Shown: positions 33,471 to 45,609 of the stretch, piece by piece
Layout of the letters: the number at the start of each line of letters is the position of its first letter
How positions within the stretch are numbered: the first letter of the stretch is position 1
Source: Symsagittifera roscoffensis
Lineage: Eukaryota; Xenacoelomorpha; Acoela; Convolutidae
Assembly (NCBI RefSeq): GCF_963678635.1
Contig: NC_087067.1
Coordinates: 60,188,594-60,252,593 of the forward strand
Length of the DNA stretch: 64,000 nt
Reading direction: 5' to 3'
Translations under genes and position numbers: made by a program
Notes under the pieces: generated by a model
What the model saw: only the letters and a program-made list of their open reading frames with translations
Database searches by the model: none
Told to the model about the DNA's origin: nothing

Positions 33471-35078
33471 CTAGGAAGAAATGTTTACAGTTTTAGAGCA
33501 ATATCATAAAATCCTTCAGAACGAAAATCTGAAAGCAGCCCCAGACAAATCACATTTCTTTTTAACACGAGTAAAGTTTTTAGGACATAATATCGAACGA
33601 AACAATTACTCCATTAAAATCACGCATTGACGCAATTCAAAAACTTCAACCACCAACAAATAAAAAGAAAATTCAAGAACTCCTCGGAATGTTAAATTTC
33701 TTAAGTAAATACGTTTATAAAATGCAATTATACTTAAGACCCTTCTATAACATCCTTAGACAACAGAATAATTTTGAATGGACCACTGAACATCAAACAC
33801 GATTTGAAGAATTTAAAAAACTCTTAACAGAACAAATATCAAACACCATTCCAGACCCAAATCAACCATTTTACGCAATGTGCGATGCTTCAAATTTTGG
33901 CATCGGCGCAGCATTACAACAATCACAGTGGAACAAAAAAAATGAATCTAATATCAGCAAATTCACGAATATTTACACAAGCCGAATTACGACTCTCCAC
34001 TCTAATGAGAGAGTGTACAGCTATAATTTACACACTTACAGAATATGAATTTCTGATACTTGGATCAAAACATCCAACAGTTTTATTCACAGATCATGAA
34101 CCAATTATATTTCTTTTTACACAAAAGCCAAATCCAAATCATAGAGTTTATAGATTTCAATTAATTCTAATGAAATTCCCAAATTTACACATAGTTTGGA
34201 CAGCAGGAAATAACCTTGCATTACCAGACACATTAAGTAGAAATACACCACCAGAACTACTTACACGAAAAACTACAGTCGAAATGCCAAAAAATATTAA
34301 ATTTTATCTCGCAAAAGACGAAACATCACCCCGATTAGAATGTAAATATGCAGTAAAAACTGATATTGATCAATCACAAATAAATAATTTACAACATTTC
34401 CCACTCTATCTAGATTGCCAAAATAATCACTATGAAGTTGATTTATTAGGTACATCAACGTTTAAACCAATTCCACAGTCACAATGGATAAAAAATAACA
34501 CTCAACAAAAGAAAGTCAAACAACAATCGCAGAAAAAAGATCTTTTTCCACTAATTGAAAAAGAAAATTTAACCGATAAAATAAATTTATCAGGACCACA
34601 GACAAAAGACACAAAATATACAATCAATCAAGCTTTTAACCTTCATGACCCGCTCGACACAATTCCCCTATCAAAAGTAGAAATTGATAAAATTTTTCTC
34701 CCACCAACAGAGAAAATCACACTTGAACTTTTAAAACAATATCAAAATTTAGACCCAGTATTACGACAACTCAAATCATGGCACAAATATAAAACAAAAC
34801 CAACAAAAGCTGATACCACAATTTTAGGAAATGAAACACTTCTCCGATATTTCCGAAAATTCAATAACACAACGATTAACGAAAATACAGAATTTTTAGA
34901 ATATCAATTAGATGATTCTAAAGTCCCCTGTCTCCCTTTAAGTATGATATTAATAGCATTCAACATTTCCCATACACAGAATACAAAAGGACACTCCGGA
35001 TCAGAAAAACATATTCAAATTTTACACAACATTTTAATTTTCAAACGCCCCAATTTGGATAAAAGTATTATGCAATGA
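33471..35078 (+). pseudogene. Ty3/gypsy RT thumb, RNase H and linker
   Basis: After a short broken stretch, KIQELLGMLNFLSKYV at about 33670 and FYAMCDASNFGIGAALQQS mark the connection and RNase H start. A frameshift near 33930 leads into a 397-codon frame with ECTAIIYTLTEYEFLI, VLFTDHEPI, and WTAGNNLALPDTLSRN. The remainder is a linker leading to the integrase zinc-binding region (HTQNTKGHSGSEKH). The lysine-rich middle (KKVKQQSQKKD) has no domain that I recognise. Confidence 0.75.
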
Positions 35079-35089
35079 TTCTATATTAT

Positions 35090-36130
35090 GTCAATTGAAC
35101 AAACTTTATCCAAATCAAAAACAACAAGCACAAAAACAAGATTTTAAAGGACAAAGTTTATACTTCAATCACAGAATATCATTCGACAAAAGGATCAATT
35201 TCCCCATCCTCAGAAGGAAACTCCTACATTATGGTCATTGTTGATGCATTTACGGACTATGTAGCACTCAACCCAGTACCACATTGCAACGCTTATTACG
35301 CTTACACAACGCTGTACGAATACTGGATAGCTAAATTTAGACTACCAAAAATTTTAGTAACAGACAACGGTACAGAATTCATTATCAATGAAATCATCAC
35401 ATTATGTCACTTGTACAATATCAAACATAAACCACGTACATCTCATACACCGCGGACAAATGGATTAGTCGAAGGTATGAACCGTTCATTACAAGAATAC
35501 CTTAGATGTATCATAAATGGAAATGACACACGATACACAGAATGGTCAACAAATGTAAAATTATTCCCATTATCATATAATTCACAAATAATGACAACTT
35601 TAGGAATGTCACCATATGAAATGGTTTTTAACCAAAAACCAAGAAAACCAATTATGTTCACCGCAAATGCACACAAAAATGCACAAGGACATTGCAAACC
35701 AAATAAAGATTCAATATGCTATAACCTACCATTACACACACATGAAGATCATTTTCATCACCCACAAATTCTCAAACTAGCCTCCGGTACACACACCGAA
35801 CAGATTTTAAACAAAGACAAAAAGCATAATGAAATCTACCAAAAAGTAACAAAGAAATTGTTACAACGGCAAAACATCAGTAACCAAATAAATTTACATT
35901 TTACGCCAGCTACCGATTTAAAAATTGGAACATTTGTTTTGATACCAAATTTCCAAACACAAAAAGGAATCTCTAAAAAATTATAACCACTTCGAAAAGG
36001 GCCCTACCAAATAATTGCAAAACCCACTGAAGTAACATATAAACTCATAGACACCACAAAAAAGGAAATTGTTCAACATAGAAACAATTTACTACCTTAT
36101 TATCCGAAAGAATACGCCTTACGCGAATTA
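35090..36130 (+). pseudogene. Ty3/gypsy integrase
   Basis: A 251-codon frame from 35231 carries the rve core with all three catalytic residues: IVDAFTDYVAL (Asp), VTDNGTEF (Asp) and NGLVEGMNRSLQEY (Glu). After a TAA at about 35984-35986, PLRKGPYQIIAKPTEVTYKL and HRNNLLPYYPKEYALREL continue in the same frame, typical of the C-terminal integrase part of this superfamily. It is the best preserved catalytic domain of the element. Confidence 0.8.
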
Positions 36131-37324
36131 ACCCAATTATATTCTTTCACCGGTTTAAAAGTTATTCAAAATAACACACAAATAGAACCAGAAATAAACG
36201 AAACTTATGATAATCAACGTACACAAATTCAAAAACAAGACAAAAATCACAAAAACGCAAAAACACTAAACTCAGATAAATTAGTAAAAGAAAGAAAAAA
36301 TAGAAAAATCTTGCCACAAGAACAAAAAGAAAAATCTACACAGAGAATCATCACGACTTAGAAATCAACCACGTAAAAATTATAAAACACTCATGCCACA
36401 ATCTAAAATATTAAAGAAAGTTGAATTTCAAAAATGAACCTATTTATTCTTCACAGAATTCATACCTCATACACATCTTAAACAAATTGAACTTCCATAT
36501 TTTCAAAATAACATGCTGAAACAGACGCAGTAATTCTAGTTCAAATTCAACCAATAAGATTCACTCAAACTCAATCGCCTTCCATATCTCTAACACCAAC
36601 CTATTAGCCGACAGACATTAATTTCCAGGCATATCTATAACTATAACTTTACAACGTCCAGGTCAAAAATAAGCAACTTGCTAAAATTTGACAACTAAAA
36701 TAAATACCACAATAATATTCCAACCCTCCCCTATCTAATAATCCAAAGATCAACAATATTTTCCCAACTTCGCTCTCAAAAACCCTCCAACCAAAAATGG
36801 CAAATTAGCCTAAAGTAGAAAAGAATCATGATCATTTGGCCTAAAGTACAAATATCTCAAAAATACCCCAGATTACCCACCAAATAAAAATAAAGCCAAG
36901 AAGACCTCCCGAGCACCATAAAATAAGCCCCCAACAATTTTTCAAGTAACTCAACCCACTTGTCAAAAAACCAATAATAATCCGACCACACTTGAATCTA
37001 GCCCCAGAAATTCAAAAAATATTCGACGAACGAATCGTTTTCTTAATTGCTTTTCTTCTCTACAGTTGCCACTATAAAAAATTTAATCTTAAACTTTTTC
37101 ATAAAACTTTTTCTAATTTCTAAACATTTGATAATATTTTTCATTGACACTTTTGAAGTTTTTATAATAATCTTAATAATTTTTTGCAACCTAACTTTTA
37201 TTTTCTACACCATATTCGCAATATATTCCCATGTTTCCCTACTCATTGACCACATCTACAGGTACGATAATTTAAAATCTATTTAAATGATATGAACAAT
37301 TTTTAGTAGAACAGATATTTTTCT
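36131..37324 (+). other. Poorly coding stretch between integrase and next ORF
   Basis: Up to about 36420 a Lys/Gln/Asn-rich extension of the integrase frame may persist (KNRKILPQEQKEK). Beyond it frames are broken. A hydrophobic 79-codon frame at 37047-37286 could be a decayed membrane segment. No clear gene. Confidence 0.4.
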
Positions 37325-38624
37325 ACTATTCATAATTTTTCTCACATTTTTAGCATCCCTAATCATGACAATTTGCAAATGTGTAAAAAAGGCAATAGTC
37401 ACATTCGCCTTAGCAACAATCCCTTGATTCTATTCCTCGAAGAATATTACAATAAACATAAATCTTCTCACTAAAATTCTTAAATATACAGGACACATTT
37501 ACAAAATTGCTAACCAACCACCACCAAATCCGCCTTCACCGACATCTCCCCAAGAAAACCCAACAGTACCTACAACTACCCAAAACCCCCAAACATCCAC
37601 ACGAATTTCAATTCAAGATAACCCGTACACTTTTGAACGACACGCCCGCTTATCCGAACCTCTTGAACCAGTTCAGAGACAAGCATCACTAAGTGAACCA
37701 ACATATAATTTGTACCCCACATTACAACAAGACTTAAATCGAACTCGACACATTAGTCAAAATCAAAATACAATTGAAGTAAATAGACAAATAATACATC
37801 CAAGACGAAATAGAAACTTTCAAACTCCTAGAATCACTTTTAGCATACCTCAATCTCCAACTCCATCAAATCAGAAAACTCTAGTATAACACTACCAGAT
37901 ACCCCAACGCTAACTCCACAACAAAGTACACCTAATATTCCATCAGAAAATCTAGGATCAACACCAACATCAGCACAAATACGTGAAAATCCTTTAAACC
38001 CACCTAAACCGAACGAACGATTACACGATTACACACCTATTGGACAACACAATCCTACCCACAAGGAGAACCAAACTTAGTAAATGACCCAATAGATAAT
38101 TCATCAGATACAACATTATCATCCTTACCAGAAACATTATTACTCCCATCGACACCATCGGTAAGTCAAATTTCACCATCATTTTTTCCCTTAAACATTT
38201 CACAAGATATTGAACCTCGATATAGTGAACAATCTACAAATATACCCCTAAGATTAGATTGGAATACATTTGTAGCACCTCCTCCATTATTCGGACAACA
38301 TAACGAAAGCCACCGACTACACAGTTGGGCACTAAACAGATTACAATATAGACAAGATATCCACGAAGATATCCCCGAGAACAAAACGTTCAGATATTAC
38401 ATCAAAACAGTCTTCAACTAAAGTTCGAAATAACAGTTAAACTGAACAATATTGTACAACATCCCTATCCATTAAGCCCCCCGAATATAACAGCTCAAAC
38501 ATTACCACCACCATTTATAACAACGGAAGTAATATATAAATACGATAGATATACAAAAAATACAATCGGATATATAAAATTTTATAACCCATATTCTGGA
38601 CTATCATATACATGTATATTTTAA
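37325..38624 (+). pseudogene. Membrane/proline-rich ORF between pol and env-like ORF
   Basis: Read through frameshifts, the segment encodes a hydrophobic stretch (LFIIFLTFLASLIMTI followed by CKCVKKA). A long Pro/Ser/Thr-rich tract follows (NQPPPNPPSPTSPQENPTVP; LSEPLEPVQRQASLSEP), then NTFVAPPPLFGQHNE...LQYRQDIHEDI. A last part ends YNPYSGLSYTCIF at the TAA 38622-38624. The stop overlaps the start of the env-like ORF (ATG 38612) by 13 bp. I do not recognise a family. A proline-rich tail behind a membrane segment suggests a structural or envelope-associated protein of the element. Confidence 0.45.
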
Positions 38625-39600
38625 AGATATTAACATTCCAACACATCTTTTTTCTTATATTTTCCGACCAAAACACAAATCCATCTCCTCGCACAGGACC
38701 TCAAGATTTATTAGTAACATACTATGATTGTGAAGAAAACGAACAAAAAACATTACACAAATATGCAATAAATCAAGTATCACAATGCGAAACAGAACCA
38801 CAAGCTATAGAAACTACAAACGTAAAAGCAACATTATATTCAAAAGCCCGATCAACGACAGTCACAGGATATAAATTTACAGCAACATTTTCGGAAAAGA
38901 AAGTACATTGCTCACAAGTTTCTAACGGAAATAAAAACAGACTTGATCACGAATCATTTTACCAAAGCAACATAGAAAGACTTTTACATCTCAACCCCCA
39001 TGATTGTAAAACCGAATTACACAGATTAAACCTAACAAAAAACAAACACTCAGACAGAAAAATTGTAAATTTCCATATCTTCAGCGATTCTGTACATCAA
39101 GCCGAACTTGAACACTATCAAGGACACATAAAGTTAGACGAAAAATACCCATACAATGGCGCACACGGACTCTTAACTTATGATATAAACGATAAACATT
39201 GGATACCACACATTGGAATAAATAACCCTTCAAACTGCAAAGCAGACACAAAAAATAAAGGATACCAAGAAATAATGTTTTTTGATTGAAAATTACAACT
39301 CACACGAGATCTATCAGATAACACAATGATCTATCAAGAATTTCGATTACCTTGTAAAATTGATCAAGGATATTGTGATCCTACAACGAGAACCCAAGCA
39401 ACAATTGTTTGGTTTCCCGAAGATACATGCACAACAATTCAAGTAGCAAAAATACACGCCCGAATGATAAAAGTTCATGATAAATATTTTATCGAGTCAA
39501 TCCCATACGAACAAGTGAACCTATCTCACAAACGAAGCAATAATTTCAAAAATCCACACGATATAGAAAACAAACTAACACGTTTTCAAATCTATCAAGA
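38612..39600 (+). pseudogene. Envelope-like glycoprotein ORF, interrupted and 3'-truncated
   Basis: Starts MYILKILTFQHIFFLIFSDQ, a plausible signal peptide, followed by an ectodomain with regularly spaced Cys residues. An in-frame TGA at 39287-39289 splits the frame; the second part (from 39326) continues in the same phase with further Cys-containing segments (CKIDQGYCDPTTRTQ, FPEDTCTTIQ). The position downstream of integrase and the pattern match envelope-like genes carried by some Ty3/gypsy-type endogenous elements. Assignment to a particular viral glycoprotein class is not secure. A change of base composition at about 39600 suggests that the C-terminal fusion/anchor part is missing. Confidence 0.55.
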
Positions 39601-40748
39601 AACAGAAGATAAACAGCCTGCAATGAATGATAACTGGTCAGAAAGCTTCCTCCGCAAACATGAGCAAAGGAAAAGTGGAAAGGCCCTAACAATACCGCTG
39701 AAAGGCAAAATAGTGTCAGAGACACCGTCGACAATCAAAACGGCTGCTGGTGCAGTATAAGCAAAGAGCGGCATAGCGAGATCAAAACTGCAAGCACAGC
39801 CCAAAGTACAGAGTTCGGATAAAAAGAGGAGCCCCACGGTGGAAGAACCTAGGAGCAAACAACAGAAGACAATAACACATCATGAAGACGTACCGCGAGT
39901 CGGCTGAAAAACATGACGTGAAAGACCAGGGGCCAATAGATCAGGAATTAGAAGATAGTCGGCTAATGGACAAGTTTCAAAACTCGCCAAACATAGTTAC
40001 GTCGAAAGAAACAAAGACGGGCGGGGGCCATAATCTAGGAGGGAAAAGGGTTAAACCAAATAGAGCGGGACCATTAGTTCAAAGCGCAAGAGCTGCAAAA
40101 TCCAAAACGCAAGAGCCACGTACAACAAAAGCTGTCAAAACAGCAACAAAAGAATCCAAGAAGCCGGATACGAGCAATGATGCCGTCTACATAGAGTCGT
40201 CTGCACCGAAAGGAGCTCCAGTGAGTAAAAGGATCACTCGACAAACAAGCGAAAAGGAAATTCTGGATACATTCCAGAATAACAATATGACAACAAAAGA
40301 ATGAGATGAAATCATAAACCAGGTCTTGACCCGAGGGGTACAAAACGAAGCAGAAAAATTACTGACTCAACAAGCGGGACCAGTCAATAATTGTCGTCCA
40401 CCAGGATTTTCTGACGGGTCGGACAAAGAAGGGGATACAACGACAATTAGACGGAGAAGTCGACAAACAAAGAACCAGGGACCAAAGAGATACGGTAGCC
40501 CCGTATCACATTCTGTCAAATTGATTAGTTGTGAGGACGACATCACAGAGCTCAATTTGGCAGCACTCGAGGCCTACAGAATGAGATTGGCGAAGTTAAA
40601 CCTCAATAACAAGGAAACAACATTGGAGAACAACACGTTTGATCTACTAGAGAGACATCTGTTCAAAAGGAAACTCGGAGCTACATCGTTGGATGAGTCG
40701 GGATTGTGGAATGCTGCGAGAAAAAAAGCGGAAGTGATGAAAAAATAA
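39601..40748 (+). pseudogene. Unrecognised Lys/Thr/Ser-rich ORF, broken
   Basis: GC-richer than the preceding gypsy sequence. It begins near MNDNWSESFLRKHEQRKSGK (39622), fused in frame to the env-like tail. A TAA after KTAAGAV, a frameshift near 39890 and an in-frame TGA at 40302-40304 break it. The remaining parts join as KTYRESAEKHDVKDQG..., a basic middle (KSKTQEPRTTKAVKTATKES) and a C-terminal, possibly helical part (LNLAALEAYRMRLAKLNLN ... LWNAARKKAEVMKK) ending at 40748. Low complexity and basic charge would fit an ORF1/Gag-like nucleic-acid binding protein of another retroelement, but no domain is recognisable. Confidence 0.4.
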
Positions 40749-41700
40749 CCAATGAAAACCAAGTCAAAATGAAAACAACTCAGTAAACTGAGAGTCAAAC
40801 TCATATACTATTTATAAAATTTTATAAGGTATTATATAAAATTTTGTTGTCCTCAGGGGAATGTGGTACTGTGTAGTACTGTTGCCACAGTAACCTTGGA
40901 GAATAAGTGTTATCAATATTCTGTTATGTATTGTTACTATTCGAGGCCATCCATGCAGGCCAAACGTAACAGTCATTTGGACGGTTGCGATCTGAAGAGA
41001 CACAGGAAAAGATAAACATGATCTCTAACCAAAACCAAGATAAATCAGAAGTCTAAATTAAATGTTTCAACTATTCTCTTTTGTTCTTACCTACACCGTA
41101 GCATTGGATTATCACACAACAGTTCAATCGAAAAAATGATTTTTTGACTTTTTTTTGAATGTTTCAAGTCCCATAACCACCCCCCCCCCCCCCGCCGAAA
41201 CTAGAATGAAAAACACTTGCACATGCAATTATAATGAAAATTGCTTAAAGCACAAGAAAAACCAGTGATGTGGCAACTAAGCCGACAATCTTTGAGCAGA
41301 CACCAACTGAACCGAAAAAAAAAAGATTTTACAATTTTTTTTTGAAATCTTTTCCAAGTTTCCCTGAAAATAGAATCAACAACACTTCCTCTTGCAATTT
41401 AAATTGCTTACCTCACAAGCAAATTTGTTATGTGGTAACTTAGCGAACAACAAAAGAACAGACAACCGAAAGTCCAAAAACTCAAATTTTCTTGGATCCC
41501 CGGCCATGACGCGAAGAAGAAGTAAAAAAAAGAACTTGCAAGAAAAATTGTTCACGGTAAAAAAAGTCTAGTTTCCCGATTACAAGAAACTTGCCCTCGC
41601 AAGTGTAATAAGGAAAGAAAAGAAAGTAACGTTCTCGCATCTGTGCCACGACCGCCATGAAACTAAAACCGTTCCTCTGTCTGGTGTTACTCACAGGTTA
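40749..41700. repeat. Repeat-rich non-coding stretch
   Basis: No gene. A C run is present at about 41180-41193. Two direct copies of a SINE-like motif follow: acacttgcacatgcaat...aactaagccgacaatctttg (from about 41213) and acacttcctcttgcaat...aacttagcgaac (from about 41383). Confidence 0.5.
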
Positions 41701-41957
41701 CTAGTTTCCACCTATAAGATTTTTACGGCATCAATTTCTCTTTAACGTGTTATTGATTGAACAGGCGCAGATAAAATTCGAACTTTTAACAGGAAACAAC
41801 AGAATATGCAAAAATCAACTACACACAGTCTCGCTTTAACTATATCCATTAAATGAGTTTGCTGTATTAAAAACGCACGTGATACTTAATGCTAACTCGT
41901 TCTTACTTTTGAATGACCATGTGTGCGCGTGTATGCACTGGTAGACTTCTCTCAACT

Positions 41958-42074
41958 CCCCTTCCACAGTCTCAGTCCCACTCCCCTCAAGTGACTCATC
42001 TCATCCAAACTGCGCACACTAGGGGGCAATCTCCAGAGGATTTTGGCTGCAGTAAAGTCTCCCAGGACAAAATA
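41958..42074 (-). CDS. COPS8: COP9 signalosome subunit 8, second recognised exon
   Basis: Thirty-nine codons, YFVLGDFTAAKILWRLPPSV followed by RSLDEMSHLRGVGLRLWKG. This follows the CSN8 N-terminal helical repeat [20 protein letters not shown]...VGQRIWQRD of vertebrates without a gap. It is GC-rich relative to the flanks. No GT donor in the right phase follows LWKG; the sequence continues ggggAGTTGAGAG, and an intron starting at AG (41957) and ending at AC (21520) joins it in frame to APQLCSS. The upstream border is uncertain: the frame is open for a further ~10 codons (to 42100). Confidence 0.8.
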
Positions 42075-42429
42075 ACTCCTATTTTCCAGTTTAACACCTA
42101 GTCGTTTCAATATTAAAATTAATGCTGTATGAATTCCTTATCTTAACTCTTACCACGCCACAGTTAATCCTGCTATTAACACACGCACCATAAAGAAAAA
42201 CTTGGTTAATCTTAATTATACGTGCTAAAAGGAGGCTTCCTAATTTACTTGAGACTCTTATCTACAAATTTGTAATTTATTTTCAATTAGACTTTTCGCT
42301 AAATCATTATAGTTACTAAGAAAAGCTGCTTGTGCTAATTCATAACAATTTGACGTTAAAATTCTGACAAAAAATAAATTCTGACAGTCACTTTATACTT
42401 TACTCAAGTGATAAACAAACGCAAACACA

Positions 42430-43837
42430 AAAACACATTATGATTGAGTCTTCTTTCGAGTTCACAATTTCATCTAAAAACAAGTCAATTTTTATAGCGT
42501 CCGGCCATGAATTTTATTTCAAGCGAAAAAATAAGTTTACAGAAAACGAATTTGCTCAAAATATCAAACACATAAATGTCGAGCAACTGCCATTACTGAA
42601 ACTAACGAATTAATCGAGACGCGTGGAGAGCATAACCACGACATTTCAGCGGAAAAATCGGAGGCCCGAAATGTCATAAAGCATATAAAAGATCTCAGCG
42701 AGAGATTTACCCCGACTGTTGCAGTTGCCAGTGCGGTTTTGCCAATTACAAGCAATTTGCCTCTCAGTTTGCCCTCCCAAATAAAGAAAAACTGATCCAA
42801 ACGGCTGCGCGCACTCGTAAGCAGCTAGATGTAACTATGTCGCCCATCCCGTTGCGCGAGATCCCTAAAATTTTTGAAAATTTTATCCGGTATGACAGTG
42901 GATCAAATGATTATGAGCGAATCATTTTGTGCGGCGACCCCGAACTGCTGAGAGTTCTGGAGAAGTCATCTTTCTGGTTAGCCGATTGGACTTTTGAAAT
43001 TACTCCAAAAATGTTCTATCAGCTATATTCAATTCATGTTAGTGTATCTGGCATTGTGCCAGCTTGCATTTACGTCTTCCTTCCTAACAAAACCAAAAAA
43101 AAACCTAAAATCGCTTCTTGCAGGCGTTAAATGATTTAGCACCTAACTGACGGCCTGAAAAAATTTTGTTAGATTTTGAGCAAAGCTGCTCTTCAGTCCT
43201 TACAAAAAAACATTCCCCTAAGCGCATTTATCGGGTTGTTTTTCCATCTCTCCCAGAGTTAAATGAGAAAAATTAATGAATTGGGTCTGAAAGTGACCTA
43301 CGAAACGAATCACGATTTAGCGCTGGCTTTGAAAATGCTGCCATCCCTTGCATTCGAAAAAAAGAAAAGATCGGCGATTCCTATGACATGATCGTTCAGG
43401 AAATTTAGAATGTATGCGACAGAAACTGTTTAGAACCCGAGTAAATTGAGAAAACTGACGAGTTGTGTCTGTACTTCGGCTCTACTTATATAAAAAGCTT
43501 GGTGCCAAACCGTGAAGTTTCATTCCCACCCTCCCTTCAGAACCAAAGAGATGCGGCCGTGATGGGGATTGCTCGAACAACAAATGCTGTCGAGGGATGG
43601 CATTTCAGGATTCAATCATATTTCAGCGGAGCCCACCCAAATACGTGGAAAGCAGTGGTCAGCCTGCAAAAAGACGCTTCCGTACAAAGACTCAACTTTT
43701 TTGATGCATCGAGTGGCCATAAGTTCACAAAAAAGAAAAAGTATCGAGTATTAAATGAAAGAGTACAAAACATAATGTCCGTTTACGAAGACAAAGCTGA
43801 TCTGTATTTTTTCAGAGCGTTATCTAGTTTGTGTTAA
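42430..43837 (+). pseudogene. FLYWCH zinc finger + MULE transposase, decayed
   Basis: Pieces in several frames. A FLYWCH-type finger (SASGHEFYFKRKNKF-like start near 42500, then KCRATAITETNELIETR and GEHNHD, about 42576-42635) is followed by a spacer (LIQTAARTRKQLDVTM). Then come the MULE catalytic region (ILCGDPELLRVLEKSSFWLADWTFEITPKMFYQLYSIHV, 42837-43130), a broken middle (GLKVTYETNHDLALALKM, about 43285), and the C-terminal part (ARTTNAVEGWHFRIQSYFSG ... WKAVVSLQKD, 43463-43837). Mutator-like elements of this build are common in invertebrates. In LADWTFEITP the residue after Asp is Trp, where Gly is usual. No terminal repeats were located. Confidence 0.85.
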
Positions 43838-44029
43838 GCCCTTGTATATTTTGTTTCATTTCTGTTTAATCTTTTGTATTATTAAAATTCAAATTTAAAC
43901 CTACTGAAATTTTTGGCAGCTTTTTTTGGTAAGACGTTTCCTTGCAGACTCCCGGAAATGTAACTAAACGCAAGAACATGACTCGTGCCTTAGCAATTTA
44001 ATCCCAGGACAATCGCCCTTATTTTCGGG

Positions 44030-45520
44030 ATGCTAGGTTGGGACTACGGGCCGGCAAACCCTTTAGCTTTGCTTTTATGTGCTTTTATGCCCAAGCTGTC
44101 GATGATTCATTTCTCAGAACTAGAAATACAACTCGTTCTCCAATCGCTGGACGAGAGCAAGGCCAAAGGACTTGACCGTATGGGGAACAACCTGCTGAAA
44201 AAATTATCAGACTCCCTACCAAAGTCACTGCATCTCATATTCAACACAATTGCAAACAAATGCTACTTCCCATCATTCTGGAAAACAAGCGAAATAATCC
44301 CCATATTTAAAGAAGGGAACAAACAAATGGTAGATAATTACAGGCCGATCAGCATCTTCGTAGCAGTATCCAAAGTCCTCGAGAAACTTATTTTCGACAG
44401 AATGTACCCGATCTTATCCACCGCATTGTCCCAATCTCAACACGGTTTTCGGCAAAGACGCTCATCTATAACAAACCTAATCGAATACCTGCACAAAATG
44501 TTTGTGAACTTTGACAATAGCAACTGCCACTTCCTAGCGTCATTTTACCTCGACTTCCAGAAGGCTTTCGACAAAGTAAATCACAATATAACGATCGAAA
44601 AACTCAGCAGAGCTGGAATAACAGGCCCAATATTGGATCTAATCAAAAGTTACCTGACCGGTCGAACCCAAACAGTACGCATCGGCAGCTCGGTCTCAAG
44701 CCAACTGCCAGTTTATAGTGGAGTGCCGCAAGGATCTATTCTAGGGCCACTCCTTTTCTTAGTATACATCAACGACTTGCCAAAATGTGTCATGTCATCG
44801 TGCTACGGCTATGCGGATGACTATAAAATTATGGGCACCGACCCGACTACCCTGCACATTGATATTAGAAAAGTCTGGAAGTGGTGTGAAACCAATGAAA
44901 TGCGCCTCAATATGACCAAGAGCAAAACACTAGTAATAAAGGGCGAGCGCAACCTAAGTATATTCTCGTACAAATTCGAACAGCCTAACGAACTTAAAGA
45001 TCTTGGAATGATCATGTCAAAAAATCTTAACTGGACTTCTCATGCAAACATTCGTGCGAGCAAAGCACTGAAGGCCCTATACTGCATCAAAAGAAACTTA
45101 TCACCTGCCACAACCAGGGACAACAAGAAAAAATGCATATAAAAGCTAAGTAGTACCTATCGTTAGCTATGCATCATCAGTCTGGAAACCCTCAAAGCAA
45201 GATCTTGCCACCTTAGAAAAAGTGCAACAGAGAGCAACGAAATGGATACTTGGAAATAAACAAATTTCTTATAAATCGAGGTTAACCACTCTTCAAATTC
45301 TTCCCCTGTCTCTTTACCAAGAAATGCATGCACTACTTTTGTTCGCGAACATTCTAAGAGGAAAGACCTATTAAGTGACTCGTTTAAACCAAAAATATCA
45401 AGAGTGTACTGGCAATTCTACGAGAAAATCTACAAAGAAGTCGATACCTGCACCTGGAGAATCAACTGCGGATGCACAAGATGCTTAAACTTCAAAAAAC
45501 TAAACTCATTAAACTAAAAT
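44030..45520 (+). pseudogene. LINE reverse transcriptase (jockey/CR1-type), 5' truncated
   Basis: A 370-codon open frame includes LDESKAKGLDRMGNNLLK, IIPIFKEGNKQMVDNYRPIS, LDFQKAFDKVNH (motif A with Asp), YSGVPQGSILGPLLFLVYIN and YGYADDYK (catalytic DD intact). Past the stop at 45140-45142 the typical C-terminal part continues in other frames (VSYASSVWKPSKQDLATLEK and QQRATKWILGNKQISYKSRL). The endonuclease and ORF1 are missing, as expected for 5' truncation during target-primed reverse transcription. Confidence 0.9.
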
Positions 45521-45580
45521 ATGATTGATCTCATAAACTTGATTCGGGAGCTAACTCCCATGGATGTATCCTAAATTCTG

Positions 45581-45609
45581 TTTTATTATTATTATTATGA
45601 TTATTATTG
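45581..45609 (+). repeat. LINE 3' terminal short tandem repeat
   Basis: tttta followed by ttattatt repeats. A short tandem tail is a common 3' end of CR1/L2/jockey-like LINEs and marks the end of the copy beginning at 44030. Confidence 0.7.

Noticed and set aside
39287-40304. Idea that TGA is recoded as an amino acid (in-frame TGA at 39287 and 40302)
   Set aside because: TAA and TAG lesions and frameshifts are equally common in the same elements, and the CSN8 frames contain no internal TGA; ordinary decay suffices.
41913-42101. Plus-strand 62-codon frame (PLPQSQSHSPQVTHLIQTAH)
   Set aside because: It is the complement of a CSN8 exon on the minus strand, which has the clear homology.
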